DNA of 64,000 bases from Candidatus Micrarchaeaceae archaeon (GCA_027310825.1 DAIDAC010000001.1:1-64000); one strand, 5' to 3'; shown: positions 6,891 to 15,853, counted from the first letter of the stretch. Numbers and translations are program-made. The notes: a model not told the origin generated them from the sequence alone.

Positions 6891-8708
6891 ATGATGGGAG
6901 GAACAAAGCACTACGATATGCATATACCTAAGGATGAGCTTCTCAGCAAAATGGATGCTACGCCAAGACTGAGAAGACTCCTAGAAGAGGTTTATGCCGT
7001 TTTAACTCCGAGAGATCTCTATACCTTGGCCACTACAAAAGAACCTTCTGCTCTCGCCATACACCCGCTTAGCATAGAGGACGTTACTGCGATGCTTAGA
7101 GCAGTTACAGATCCGCACGGTGGAAAGCCGTATGCGCATGCTGAGATAGAGTTCGCTGATGTTCCGATATCGAAAAACACACTAAGCATACAGACAGTAG
7201 TTAACGTTGACAAGCTTGAGTCGCTTTGCAATGCACACGACACGCTGAAGACGGTCATGGCCAACGGAATCGCAGCACTCATCGTGCACCAGCCGTCTAG
7301 ATATGCAGCGTTTTATTTCCCGCCAGTAGTCAATTATTTCGATAGAGAAAGCTTCGAACCTGCATTGCAAAACCTTGAAGAAAGAATAAGGACAGGGCTC
7401 GACAAGCCGATAATAACGGTAAATTGCGATCCTTATCCCGAAGCTGGCTTGAAATTAATCATGCTAGCACCAATAAGGACAGGAAAAACTTTGTTATGTG
7501 CAACACGATTGCAAAGAAGCCTTGGATCGTTAGGTGCAGCGAATCAGGGATGTTATTCAAAAAATATTGCAGTGTTCGACGACATAGTGAAGAGAGCGAT
7601 GGATACTAAATTTCAATACGTTCCGCGACTCAATGGTCTACCATATGGTGACTTTACAGAGTTGTGGAAGAAGGACACGACAAGCATCCGCGATCGTATA
7701 CGCTCGATCTTTCAATTAACATCTGGCAGAGGGACCTATCCTACAAATGTGCACGGCCAAATAACAGAAGAGCAATTAGCCGAAATGTTCCTTTCTGGCG
7801 CTAGTGACCAGGAATACGCCCAAACATATGTGCTTCTTAGATATCTTGCACTCTTTGGAAAATGCCCGGCGAGAACAAACGAACTGATTACACGCGCGCT
7901 TGTGGATAGAGCAAAGCGAGAGGGATTCAATAGATTGTCTGTAGGCGCCGTGATAAAAAACGAAAAGGGAGTATTGGCTTTGAAACGCGCGGCACATGAT
8001 AGTTTTGCCGGTCAATTTGTTGTGCCTGGAGGAGGCATTGAAAACGGGGAAACAATCGAGCAGGCAATAGCACGTGAAGTGAAGGAGGAGACTGGCTTAG
8101 AAGTGACAAGCATAGAGGAGTATTTAGGTTGTATTGATTTAGCCTCCAGTGGGGGCAATCCGGTAAGAAAATTCAATTTCGCAGTTACTGTCAAACAGGG
8201 AGACATTAAACTATCGAAAGACCATGAGGAGTATGCATGGGTTGGACTCGACAACTTGACAAGAATCGGAATCAGAGAAAATGAATTATCGTTGTTCAGG
8301 AAGATTCTAACAGAAAAAGAGCGATGCTACGACCAATTTTTGACACTTGAACCCACCTTTAGTAAACATGGACGTGTTTTGTTTGCAGAACCAGAGGTAA
8401 TCGGCCATGGAAGTAGAGTTCAGATAGATCTTAACGATTATTTGCGTAGATTCGTAGCCGAAACCGAAGGACAACGTGTTGTTCCTGTCGTGAAAGATGG
8501 AACCCATAGAACATTTGCAGCGTTGGCGGCAGGAAGGCAAACCGAACCGAGTGTAGTAATCAGGCACTCTGAAGAAATACCGACAAACTTGCCGATTCCG
8601 TTCTCGGGAGTTCCACCAACAAGGCAGCTGCTGCGCAAACCTGAGATGTATCCGGGCCTGTTCAAAGAAGGCATAGGAGAACTGAAGAGCGTAGGGGTTG
8701 ATTCGTAA
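6891..8708 (+). CDS. ParB/DGQHR-like paralogue 1 with embedded Nudix hydrolase domain
   Basis: About 605 residues. The N-terminal ~170 residues carry the block shared with the next two genes: an SIQTVVN strand, then AFYFPPVVNYFDRESF and PALQNLEE. Residues ~345-480 form a Nudix hydrolase with a complete box (GX5EX7REVKEETG). Residues ~530-600 contain VVPVVKDGTHR, the counterpart of the 'DGHHR' motif in the two paralogues. That motif resembles the DG-x-HR loop of the ParB/sulfiredoxin and DGQHR (DndB-like) families. The Nudix domain is absent from the paralogues and lies between the two shared blocks, so it was gained by one copy or lost by the others. GTG 6885 is an alternative start. Function is unknown; nucleotide or NDP-X recognition is an inference. 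Confidence 0.75.
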   Translation: MMGGTKHYDMHIPKDELLSKMDATPRLRRLLEEVYAVLTPRDLYTLATTKEPSALAIHPLSIEDVTAMLRAVTDPHGGKPYAHAEIEFADVPISKNTLSIQTVVNVDKLESLCNAHDTLKTVMANGIAALIVHQPSRYAAFYFPPVVNYFDRESFEPALQNLEERIRTGLDKPIITVNCDPYPEAGLKLIMLAPIRTGKTLLCATRLQRSLGSLGAANQGCYSKNIAVFDDIVKRAMDTKFQYVPRLNGLPYGDFTELWKKDTTSIRDRIRSIFQLTSGRGTYPTNVHGQITEEQLAEMFLSGASDQEYAQTYVLLRYLALFGKCPARTNELITRALVDRAKREGFNRLSVGAVIKNEKGVLALKRAAHDSFAGQFVVPGGGIENGETIEQAIAREVKEETGLEVTSIEEYLGCIDLASSGGNPVRKFNFAVTVKQGDIKLSKDHEEYAWVGLDNLTRIGIRENELSLFRKILTEKERCYDQFLTLEPTFSKHGRVLFAEPEVIGHGSRVQIDLNDYLRRFVAETEGQRVVPVVKDGTHRTFAALAAGRQTEPSVVIRHSEEIPTNLPIPFSGVPPTRQLLRKPEMYPGLFKEGIGELKSVGVDS

Positions 8709-8719
8709 AGGTATAAAAT

Positions 8720-10012
8720 ATGGTAGACAAATCGGGATTTAGGTTCTGCAAACCGAAAGATGCTTTCCTGAATAGTGTGAACCATTCGAATGAACTTAGC
8801 AAGGCTGTTGCGAATGTAGATTATATGGTTCCACTAAGAAACCTAGTACGACTTACTACGCCGAGATGGACTGTAGATAGAAGCAGGGCAGTTAAGCGAA
8901 TCCCATTAAGTGACAGTAGCACTGTAGAACTTTTGAGATCGGCAAAACATTACGAAAATGCAAATATAGTGATTGACAATGAATTGCTCCACACAAGAAC
9001 GCTATGTATGCAGACTACAGTAACAGCTGAGAGATTCTTGACGCTATCAGACGACAGGGCCGATTGCAACCTAGTTGAGTCACCTGGTCATGCATACGTT
9101 ATGAGAGCCGAGATTGATGGCGAAACTCTCGCTGCACTTTATCTACCTCCGATCATGAACTACTTCAATAGAGAAAAATTCAATCCGGCGTTAGCGAACC
9201 TGGAAAGTCTGGCAGAAGCAAAAAAAAGAATGCCAGTTAGCATTGAGGCCGATGATTTGACAGAAACCACAATGAGTTGGATAATTTCCAGGTCACCACG
9301 GATACAAGTGCAGAAAGGATTTGGTCCGCAACATTTGCTCGAGATGAACCTTAGGGAAATAACAGATGAAATAATTAGTGAATTGGATAAATTGGATAGA
9401 ATCCGTGGCAGAGAGAACGCCATGTCAAATTTGGATGATATCGCTAAGGGAATATTTTTGAAGGTCAGAGGCATTGGAAACGACACGCGGTCATTCTATT
9501 TGGCCACAATGGCACTCAAAGCAGTAATAGACATACAGAGAGAATGTTCAGATAGTAAAACAGGAGAGCCTTTCCTCGAACACCTGCTAAGTGCGCTGTT
9601 AAGATATCAGAGATCACTGCATTTGTCAAAAACGACGCCGGTAAACGAGGCGTTTTTGGCAGAACACATATGGCTACTCGTATATAAGGACTTGCATAAA
9701 TCACGGTATGGCGGTATAGAACCGGGGATTGCTGCGCAAAGAATACTCAATGAAGCTTACGAAGACATTGGTGCTAGGAAAGTAATCCCGGTGATAAAGG
9801 ACGGGCACCACAGGGCAATCAGCTCCATGCTAATGGGCTGGTCAAAACTCAGGTTTGTGAAGATACGCGAATCGACAGAGGCCCCATCTAGCGTTCCCAC
9901 TAGACTGATGTACCTGAGGCTTACTGCACACGATACAGAAAAGGCGTACAAATATCCAGGTATCTACGAATCTGAAAAGACGGAACTGTCCGAAATATGT
10001 GCCGACGCCTAG
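8720..10012 (+). CDS. ParB/DGQHR-like paralogue 2
   Basis: 430 residues, starting at ATG 8720 behind GGTATAAA and 11 nt after paralogue 1. It has the shared N-terminal block: an LCMQTTVTAERF strand, then LYLPPIMNYFNREKF at ~140 and PALANLESL. The middle is helical, and a stretch containing AVIDIQRE and FLEHLL is similar to paralogue 3. The C-terminal motif KVIPVIKDGHHRAISSM (~355-371) is followed by VKIRESTEAPSSVP. The DGHHR loop is like those of ParB-type CTPases and DGQHR proteins, where it binds phosphates; this assignment rests on the motif alone. No catalytic domain of known type was seen. Confidence 0.7.
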   Translation: MVDKSGFRFCKPKDAFLNSVNHSNELSKAVANVDYMVPLRNLVRLTTPRWTVDRSRAVKRIPLSDSSTVELLRSAKHYENANIVIDNELLHTRTLCMQTTVTAERFLTLSDDRADCNLVESPGHAYVMRAEIDGETLAALYLPPIMNYFNREKFNPALANLESLAEAKKRMPVSIEADDLTETTMSWIISRSPRIQVQKGFGPQHLLEMNLREITDEIISELDKLDRIRGRENAMSNLDDIAKGIFLKVRGIGNDTRSFYLATMALKAVIDIQRECSDSKTGEPFLEHLLSALLRYQRSLHLSKTTPVNEAFLAEHIWLLVYKDLHKSRYGGIEPGIAAQRILNEAYEDIGARKVIPVIKDGHHRAISSMLMGWSKLRFVKIRESTEAPSSVPTRLMYLRLTAHDTEKAYKYPGIYESEKTELSEICADA

Positions 10013-10031
10013 AGCATACAGGTATGAGAAC

Positions 10032-11465
10032 ATGGTAAACAGACAAGCAACCGATGCGCCCGGATATAAATTCCAGTATCGGGGAAGGGACTTTCTCAAC
10101 AGGGTCAATTGCCCAGTAAGCATCAGACACGCAATAATAGATGACACGCTAATAATCCCTTTGAGGAGTCTTGTCCAGATAATAAGAGCTTACAAAGAAA
10201 ATGGCCATGATTACCCGCTTGAACGTTATTCTATGCACGAGTCAGAACTCGTTGACTTCTTAAGGCCGATTGAACAGTACAAAAATGCAGAAATAACTTT
10301 AGAACGTGTGCAACTCCGGCCGAGAACCTTGTGCATGCAGACAGTCGTAAACTCAAAGAAATTTTTTAACTTGACAAATGGCGGGGCTGACCTTGAAAAT
10401 TTGGATAAGCCGGGACAACCTTGCATGATACGTTACTCGCCTGCCGGTCCGATACTGGCTGCTTTCTATCTGCCACCTATAATTAATTATTTCGATAGGA
10501 GTTCGTTCGAACCTGCACTGCAGAATCTAGAGAAGTTCGCACAAGCAGATAGAAGAGTAATTTTGTCTAACGGCGAGGAAGGGATTTTTGATGTGGCGAA
10601 AAAATGGAGTGAAAGGAAACAAATGAAAGCAAGCAATTTGCATTATGTTGTAGAAGGTGCAGAACAAGACAGAATCGACGGCATAGGGCTTGAGTTACTG
10701 CGCGACCCTTCTATGTTCGCTGAGACACCGCCGTCACAGTCTGAAAAAGCAAAGGAGTTCATGGAGCGCGCAAGGCGTGCATTTGGTATGATCGAGAGCT
10801 TATATACCGGCATGAAGCGTCCCAGCAAAGCGGAGGAAAGTAAGGTGTTTGATGCGTTGATGAAAACATTGCCGCGAGAGCATGCAGGCACTGTCATCAA
10901 AGCATTCATTGATATAGAGCAAGAAACTGAAGGCAATGCGCACTTGGAAGCGTTCTTGGAGCGTCTTCTCAATATGGCAGTGAAGCGAACGAGAAGCCTC
11001 AGGTACATGACCCCTCCAATCGATGAGGCTTTCCATTCTCAACAGATAGCGTTTGCCTTGTATAATGAATTGAAGTGGGCAGCTGCAAAAAGAGTTACAC
11101 AAAATACAGAGGCACCAAAGCAAAAGCCTTCAATGTGGCGCGATGTGGCAAAAGATAAAGACAGATTTACGATAAGTGTTGATCCGCGACGTCTTTTGCG
11201 GGAAGCCAGAGAAGAGCTCGACGGAAAAAAGACGATTCCGGTGATAAAAGATGGCCACCACAGAGCAATCAGCGCGTTCCTCACAGGCTGGCCAGAACTT
11301 AGGTTCATTGCAATAAGAAACTCGACAGAGATCCCGTCTGGAGTTCCGGTTCGCCTGATGAACCTGAGAATGGTTGACTACGATCCTGCAGAGCGCGAGT
11401 TCAAGTATCTGGGCGCTTACGAGAAAGGCATAGCTGACCTGACAAAGATCGGTGCAGACCCTTAA
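10032..11465 (+). CDS. ParB/DGQHR-like paralogue 3
   Basis: About 477 residues from ATG 10032, preceded by AGGTATGAG. A GTG at 9999 would overlap the previous gene and is an alternative start. The shared block reads LCMQTVVNSKKFF and FYLPPIINYFDRSSF, then PALQNLEKF. The helical middle contains AFIDIEQETEG and FLERLL, matching paralogue 2. The C-terminal block has KKTIPVIKDGHHRAISAF, then IAIRNSTEIPSGVPVRLM, with conservation continuing to the end. Paralogues 2 and 3 are closer to each other than either is to paralogue 1. No gene follows on the same strand before the HMG-CoA synthase promoter, so this ends the operon. Confidence 0.7.
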   Translation: MVNRQATDAPGYKFQYRGRDFLNRVNCPVSIRHAIIDDTLIIPLRSLVQIIRAYKENGHDYPLERYSMHESELVDFLRPIEQYKNAEITLERVQLRPRTLCMQTVVNSKKFFNLTNGGADLENLDKPGQPCMIRYSPAGPILAAFYLPPIINYFDRSSFEPALQNLEKFAQADRRVILSNGEEGIFDVAKKWSERKQMKASNLHYVVEGAEQDRIDGIGLELLRDPSMFAETPPSQSEKAKEFMERARRAFGMIESLYTGMKRPSKAEESKVFDALMKTLPREHAGTVIKAFIDIEQETEGNAHLEAFLERLLNMAVKRTRSLRYMTPPIDEAFHSQQIAFALYNELKWAAAKRVTQNTEAPKQKPSMWRDVAKDKDRFTISVDPRRLLREAREELDGKKTIPVIKDGHHRAISAFLTGWPELRFIAIRNSTEIPSGVPVRLMNLRMVDYDPAEREFKYLGAYEKGIADLTKIGADP

Positions 11466-11491
11466 TCGTCAATCGTCTAGGCACCGCTCGG

Positions 11492-11502
11492 CATATATAT
11501 AC
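11492..11502 (+). promoter_or_regulatory. TATA box of HMG-CoA synthase gene
   Basis: CATATATATAC lies about 50 nt before ATG 11547. A start site near 11522 would leave a short leader containing GGTCAGGTAATA. This makes the TTG at 11508 unlikely as the start, because it would lie upstream of the expected transcript. Confidence 0.5.
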
Positions 11503-11546
11503 CTTATTTGTTCACTCTTCCTTCGGCGATTGGTCAGGTAATATCA

Positions 11547-13286
11547 ATGTCGATGGCAGAGGCTAGACCTAGAAGCAAAATTGGCATCAATAAAATGATA
11601 GTAACAACGCCGGGCATAACACTTTCCCCAATGGCGCTTGCAGAATCCATAACGCACGATCAGATGGCTGCAAAAGGCAAGGAGTACCATAGGGCGCGCG
11701 ACGCCGTTAGAAAGGAACATTCAATGATACAGGAGTGGGAAATAGACGAACACGTAAAGCCTGCTATGGAGAGCGAGACCGAAGGCAAGATCAGGAAAGG
11801 CCTTGGTGTCGATTTAATAAGAATGCCTGGCTACTCGGAGAGCAATGTCACATTTGTCGCCAACATGCTTTATGAATTTATGAAAAAGCTTGCCGATGAC
11901 AAAGAATCGATGGGAAGGATTTCACAAACTCCGATCAGAACAATTTATTACGGAACAGAAAGCAACCCAGACAGAAGCAGGCCAGAGATCGAGCCTGCGC
12001 TGCTTCTTGCGGGATCAAAGCTTCTTGCTGAGAACGAGGCAAAGTACCGCCCGATTATGGAAATGATGAGGTCTGCTGCCGTGGTGCCAGTCACATTCGC
12101 ATGCGTTGGTGGAGTGCTCTCGTTAAACGAGGCAGTCTCAAGAGTTAGGTACTCTGCAGAGAACGGCCACAGAGAATCTGCTTTAGTTGTCACTGCCGAC
12201 ACAGCGCTATACAATTCCAAGTCGGCTCCAGGAGCAGAGCCAACCCAGGGTGCTGCAGGAGCATTGATGTGGGTCACGAACATGCCAAACCTTGTCGAGA
12301 TATTCGACAGATGGGCAGGCTATCATCTTCCTCTCTCTGATTTCACAAAGTTCCAAGAAGAAACTCCTGTTGTCCACGGAAAATTCTCTGAAATCGTTTA
12401 CGTTTATACAGTAGGAAAGGCGCTCCAAAGACTTGAAGAGGAGTATAGCAGCCTCGGCAACGGAAACAGCAAAATACTCGAAGAGATAGATTTCTTCATT
12501 TGCCACGTGCCATTCCCGAAGCAGGCAATCTATCTTGCAAGCTTTTTGTTCGCGCACCATATGAAGAACAAAAATCCTGCGCTTTTCGCTGCAATGCAGT
12601 CCAGGCCAGAAGTGGGGCCGGATCCGCTTATAGGATATGCGAAGCTTACAGAACTTATCGAAGCGCGGTTCAGAGAATTCAACACCAACGGCCACGGGGT
12701 TCAGCATGAACACGCAGTCATAGCTTACATAGAGAACGAACCTATGATCAAGGCATACTGGGATTGGTTGAAGAGGGTGAGAGAAACGCCTGAATTCGAG
12801 AAGTTTGTTGAAGGCCTTCACATAAAGGAGGCGCTAAAGCTTCCTTCTTTGGTTGGCAACTCTTACACAACATCTGTGACTATGAGCCTTGCAAGCCTGG
12901 TTGTCAACGGATTCGGAAGAAAAACATGGCATGCAAACAACCTCGGAGTGCTCGCCGGCTACGGAAGCGGAGCACAGGCCATGGTATTCCCAATAAGAAT
13001 AGTTGCAAGGCCTGACCTGATTGCAGACCATCTTTCCGTCGACATAGACGTAGATGGAAAGTATCAACTTGATGCAGCTGGGTACAGAGAACTCCATGGA
13101 GTGCACCTCCACGGCGATTCGGCTCGTATGCTTACTGGAGAAGACCTTGTGGAAAAGGACAAGAAGCTTCTGAGGAGCGAGACGCTTCCGAAAGGATTCC
13201 ATGTAGTGCGAAGGAATCCGAACGGAACAGGAGAATACGTCTACTCCGACGGAATGCACATAGAACCAGTCAAAATCAGGTTTTAG
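11547..13286 (+). CDS. hydroxymethylglutaryl-CoA synthase family protein
   Basis: HMG-CoA synthase condenses acetyl-CoA with acetoacetyl-CoA in the mevalonate pathway that feeds archaeal lipids. The thiolase-like fold shows IRTIYYGTESNPD, the catalytic cysteine region VTFACVGGVLSLNEAV, SALVVTADTALY, and GAEPTQGAAGALMW, which matches the conserved GAGA-type segment of the family. A later segment, FFICHVPFPKQA, carries the catalytic histidine (HxPFxK pattern). The chosen ATG gives 579 residues, longer than the usual 350-520; the C-terminal ~150 residues with GNSYTTSVTMSLASLV keep the family's NxYT motif. It stands alone on the plus strand, with its own promoter. Confidence 0.85.
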   Translation: MSMAEARPRSKIGINKMIVTTPGITLSPMALAESITHDQMAAKGKEYHRARDAVRKEHSMIQEWEIDEHVKPAMESETEGKIRKGLGVDLIRMPGYSESNVTFVANMLYEFMKKLADDKESMGRISQTPIRTIYYGTESNPDRSRPEIEPALLLAGSKLLAENEAKYRPIMEMMRSAAVVPVTFACVGGVLSLNEAVSRVRYSAENGHRESALVVTADTALYNSKSAPGAEPTQGAAGALMWVTNMPNLVEIFDRWAGYHLPLSDFTKFQEETPVVHGKFSEIVYVYTVGKALQRLEEEYSSLGNGNSKILEEIDFFICHVPFPKQAIYLASFLFAHHMKNKNPALFAAMQSRPEVGPDPLIGYAKLTELIEARFREFNTNGHGVQHEHAVIAYIENEPMIKAYWDWLKRVRETPEFEKFVEGLHIKEALKLPSLVGNSYTTSVTMSLASLVVNGFGRKTWHANNLGVLAGYGSGAQAMVFPIRIVARPDLIADHLSVDIDVDGKYQLDAAGYRELHGVHLHGDSARMLTGEDLVEKDKKLLRSETLPKGFHVVRRNPNGTGEYVYSDGMHIEPVKIRF

Positions 13287-13328
13287 CTACTTTTAAATAT
13301 ATGAATGGTCTGAGCCTTTCCAGATATC

Positions 13329-13775
13329 ATGCCACTGAAGCTAATCGCTCTTGAGAGAAAGCCTAAGTCGTTGGACCAGCTTGAGCTGCGCGGAGAACAG
13401 ATAGACAAGGGCATAGAAAGGCTTGTCAAGGCACTGCAGTTCATGGGATTGCCCACATATTCGTCTTGCGAAGGGCATATCGGCGACGACAGGCACCCGT
13501 ATCCATGGGTGACGATAGCGTTCTTCAACGGTGCAGACCCAAAGGCAATAGATGTGCTGAATGAAAAAATTAGAAAATACAACGACAGGAGCCAGCTTCC
13601 ATGGCAGGTAATAAAGCTTCATTCAAACGTCAAAATATACCAACTGCTGCCTATGTTCGAAGCTGCGAACCGGGTGACGCTGGAAATGATGCAGAAGAAC
13701 TGCGAGATGCTTGCGGAATCGCTCTTCTTCTCGGAAACGATGAGAAGAAAACTGACGCTGCACAGAAAAAATTAG
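13329..13775 (+). CDS. conserved hypothetical protein with SCEGH motif
   Basis: 148 residues, not recognised as a named family. The N-terminal half has a helix (EQIDKGIERLVKALQFMG) and then LPTYSSCEGHIGDD. A Ser-Cys-Glu-Gly-His motif after a predicted helix, followed by YPWVTIAFF, looks like a conserved active or metal-binding site. The rest is helical and charged. The gene is monocistronic and convergent with the DUF2666 gene. Function is not known. Confidence 0.65.
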   Translation: MPLKLIALERKPKSLDQLELRGEQIDKGIERLVKALQFMGLPTYSSCEGHIGDDRHPYPWVTIAFFNGADPKAIDVLNEKIRKYNDRSQLPWQVIKLHSNVKIYQLLPMFEAANRVTLEMMQKNCEMLAESLFFSETMRRKLTLHRKN

Positions 13776-13787
13776 ATTAATTGCTAA

Positions 13788-14279
13788 TTACGCGTCGGCT
13801 TCGTCTGCAACATCTGTCTTTTTCTTTCCAGAACCAGGCAGTCTGCCCTTCGGTTTTGGAAGCTTGAGTTCTTTCCACACCTTCGACATGGCCGCCTGTG
13901 ATATCGATGTTTCGAATCCCAATGTTGCGATGAGCTGGTTTAGAAGATAAGCTTCTGCGAATCTCTGAAGATCCTTATTGCCTGCGGTTGCCTGTTCGAC
14001 TGCGGATCTGGCTGCGCTCTCTTTGTACTTTGAAACCGCAGTGACAAGCGCATCGTTGCTTTTGCCGAGTCCCTTTGTAGCCTCTTTGACATAGTTGTCG
14101 ATAGGCGCCGTGTTTATTCCGAGAATCGTGTATGCCTTTCTGTCGATGGAGCCACGGATTCCTGCTAAATAGAATGCGATTTCATTTGGCTTTGTGTCAG
14201 GCCTTATTCCTATTCTTTTTATCGCTACCCAGTCCTTGTACTTCGCCATGAAATCGATGTACTGATCTGGTTCGTCCAA
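13788..14279 (-). CDS. DUF2666 family protein
   Basis: About 163 residues. The segment IDFMAKYKDWVAIKRIGI with TKPNEIAFYLAGIRGSIDRKAY is the hallmark of the archaeal DUF2666 family, whose function is not known. The C-terminus is basic and Gly/Lys-rich (PKPKGRLPGSGKKK). I chose TTG 14279, three bases past GGTGTG; GTG 14285 is the alternative. The preceding winged-helix gene overlaps or touches this start, so they are co-transcribed. Confidence 0.8.
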   Translation of the reverse strand: MDEPDQYIDFMAKYKDWVAIKRIGIRPDTKPNEIAFYLAGIRGSIDRKAYTILGINTAPIDNYVKEATKGLGKSNDALVTAVSKYKESAARSAVEQATAGNKDLQRFAEAYLLNQLIATLGFETSISQAAMSKVWKELKLPKPKGRLPGSGKKKTDVADEADA

Positions 14280-14281
14280 GC

Positions 14282-14503
14282 TCACACCTGTGCGAGTATG
14301 TAATAGCCAGAAGCCTTTTCGCGGGCTACCCTCTTGATTACGCCTTTGTTGACAAGAGCTACAAGAACGTTGTTGACCATGCCCTTTGGACGGTTGGTCT
14401 TCTTCATTATGTCGTCTGCAGTCTTTATCTGAGTGTCCTTTGTGGCGCCGAGCTCCTTCATCGCATTGATTACGAGCTGCTCATTTGCATCAAGATCTAC
14501 CAT
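14282..14503 (-). CDS. small winged-helix DNA-binding protein
   Basis: 73 residues that make up a single winged-helix domain: LVINAMKELGATKDTQIKTADDIMKKT, then the recognition helix MVNNVLVALVNKGVIKR and a short wing (EKASGYYIL). The start ATG follows TTGGTGATGTA, the standard GGTGAT plus 3 nt arrangement. Its stop overlaps the DUF2666 start region. It sits just downstream of the L40e gene and may regulate this small cluster; the target is unknown. Confidence 0.75.
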   Translation of the reverse strand: MVDLDANEQLVINAMKELGATKDTQIKTADDIMKKTNRPKGMVNNVLVALVNKGVIKRVAREKASGYYILAQV

Positions 14504-14524
14504 TACATCACCAAATTAGCGCAA

Positions 14525-14677
14525 TCACTTTCTTGCCTTTACGTCCTTCTTCTTTGGTCGAAGGACTCCATAGCCGCAGCTACGGCATTTCTCTGAGCCA
14601 GCCTTGCTCCTCGCCTTGCATCTCTTGCAGATCCAGATCTTTGATATCTCGGCATCTGCAATCGGAAACTTTCCCAT
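14525..14677 (-). CDS. rpl40e: 50S ribosomal protein L40e
   Basis: A 50-residue protein starts at ATG 14677. It begins MGKFPIADAEISK, continues IWICKRCKARSK and CRSCGYGVLRPKKKD, and has two CxxC pairs. This is the zinc ribbon and FP..EA start of archaeal L40e, at its normal length of ~50. L40e is a component of the large ribosomal subunit. The gene is immediately upstream of the small winged-helix gene on the same strand. Confidence 0.92.
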   Translation of the reverse strand: MGKFPIADAEISKIWICKRCKARSKAGSEKCRSCGYGVLRPKKKDVKARK

Positions 14678-14766
14678 GTTAAAACCTCTAAGTAGTATTA
14701 CATTCTTGCTCTCTATAAAAAGAACAGATTTTATTTATTGGCTAAGTATTTAAAGGTTGCTGTGCT

Positions 14767-15087
14767 CTATCGGTGGTGGCGCAGCTTCGTCTGCCCCCGC
14801 CTTCTTCGCTTTGTCTGCGCATTGAAGCCTATCTCCGCAAATTTGTCTATTATCTTCTCGTAGTGAGAAACCACGACTATCGCAAGGAAGAGCACAAGCG
14901 AGACTATAAATATTGCGCTGAGCGCGTAGTTGAGAAGCACCTGAAGGCCGGAGAGCTGGTGGCTGCCGTTGTTCGCGGACAGAAGAGTGACAATCGTTAT
15001 CGCCATGTCTATTCCGAGCGAGCCGTATGCCACATACTCGAAGATTCGCTTCATGTGCTCTACGTGATGGAGATCTGTTTCGGCCAT
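14767..15087 (-). CDS. hypothetical two-helix membrane protein
   Basis: 106 residues with two hydrophobic segments, residues ~20-40 (YGSLGIDMAITIVTLL) and ~55-75 (NYALSAIFIVSLVLFLAIV). The tail is very basic, KRRRRGQTK, and would be cytoplasmic. No family is recognised. It is a plausible small membrane protein, encoded alone between the L40e cluster and the divergent FMN-binding gene. Confidence 0.55.
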   Translation of the reverse strand: MAETDLHHVEHMKRIFEYVAYGSLGIDMAITIVTLLSANNGSHQLSGLQVLLNYALSAIFIVSLVLFLAIVVVSHYEKIIDKFAEIGFNAQTKRRRRGQTKLRHHR

Positions 15088-15215
15088 GGGTTCACGGAGC
15101 TATGTTCTCTGGTCAAGCCATAAAAGGTTTTTGTGTGCTTCGACATAGCGCAATGCGGTGTGCAAAGCACAACTGTGTTATAAAGGTTTTAAAGATGTCG
15201 TTTCCATTATAAAGC

Positions 15216-15788
15216 ATGGGAGCCAGCGAGGTAAATAGGTATTTTTCACAGTTCCCTGAGAACACGACTACAAGGAAGGAAGCTGAGCTGAGGGTTGCGC
15301 TTGGAAGAAGCCTGATGAACAGGGCAAAGGAAGCGCGGACCGCGAGGAAGATAATGAATGATATAGTCTACATAACGGTAGCCACGGTCAACAACGACGG
15401 GACTCCGTGGAACTCGCCAGTCTTCTGCGCCTACGACAGCAAGTACAATTTCTACTGGATATCATCGAAAAACTGCGTTCACTCCGCAAACATAGAGCAG
15501 AACCACAACGTGGCGTTGGTGATATACGATTCCACTGTGCCGGAAGGCGAAGGCGTGGGCGTCTATGTCAAGGCGAAAGCAGACATTGTGACTAACAGGA
15601 GAGAGATGGAGAAGGCATTGGGCTTGATATACAAAAGAAAGCGGCAAAAGGCGCCGCCGGACCTGGACGAGTTCATCGATAGCCCCAGAGCAGTCTACAA
15701 GGCGAAGCCTGTAACATTCTGGGTAAACGACCTCGGCAGGAAGGGCGTACCAAGAAGATATCTGAGGCTTGAAGTCAGGATAAAGTAA
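15216..15788 (+). CDS. pyridoxamine 5'-phosphate oxidase-like FMN-binding protein
   Basis: 190 residues with the split-barrel flavin fold. VYITVATVNNDGTPWNSPV at ~50-68 is the classic N-terminal strand pair. FYWISSKNCVHSANIEQN follows, where PPOX proteins bind FMN phosphate, then VALVIYDS. The C-terminal part (PVTFWVNDLG) completes the barrel. TATA-like TTATAAAGG lies ~30 nt upstream, so the mRNA is nearly leaderless. The substrate is unknown; the family includes F420- or FMN-dependent reductases. Confidence 0.75.
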   Translation: MGASEVNRYFSQFPENTTTRKEAELRVALGRSLMNRAKEARTARKIMNDIVYITVATVNNDGTPWNSPVFCAYDSKYNFYWISSKNCVHSANIEQNHNVALVIYDSTVPEGEGVGVYVKAKADIVTNRREMEKALGLIYKRKRQKAPPDLDEFIDSPRAVYKAKPVTFWVNDLGRKGVPRRYLRLEVRIK

Positions 15789-15853
15789 ACAGCGGGGCAT
15801 CGGCAGAGCACAAAACCAATAAAAGCCTTGGTTATCAATAGCCTCTGAACAAC

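Noticed and set aside
11508-11546. TTG start for HMG-CoA synthase
   Set aside because: It is only ~10 nt downstream of the TATA box, before the expected transcript start.
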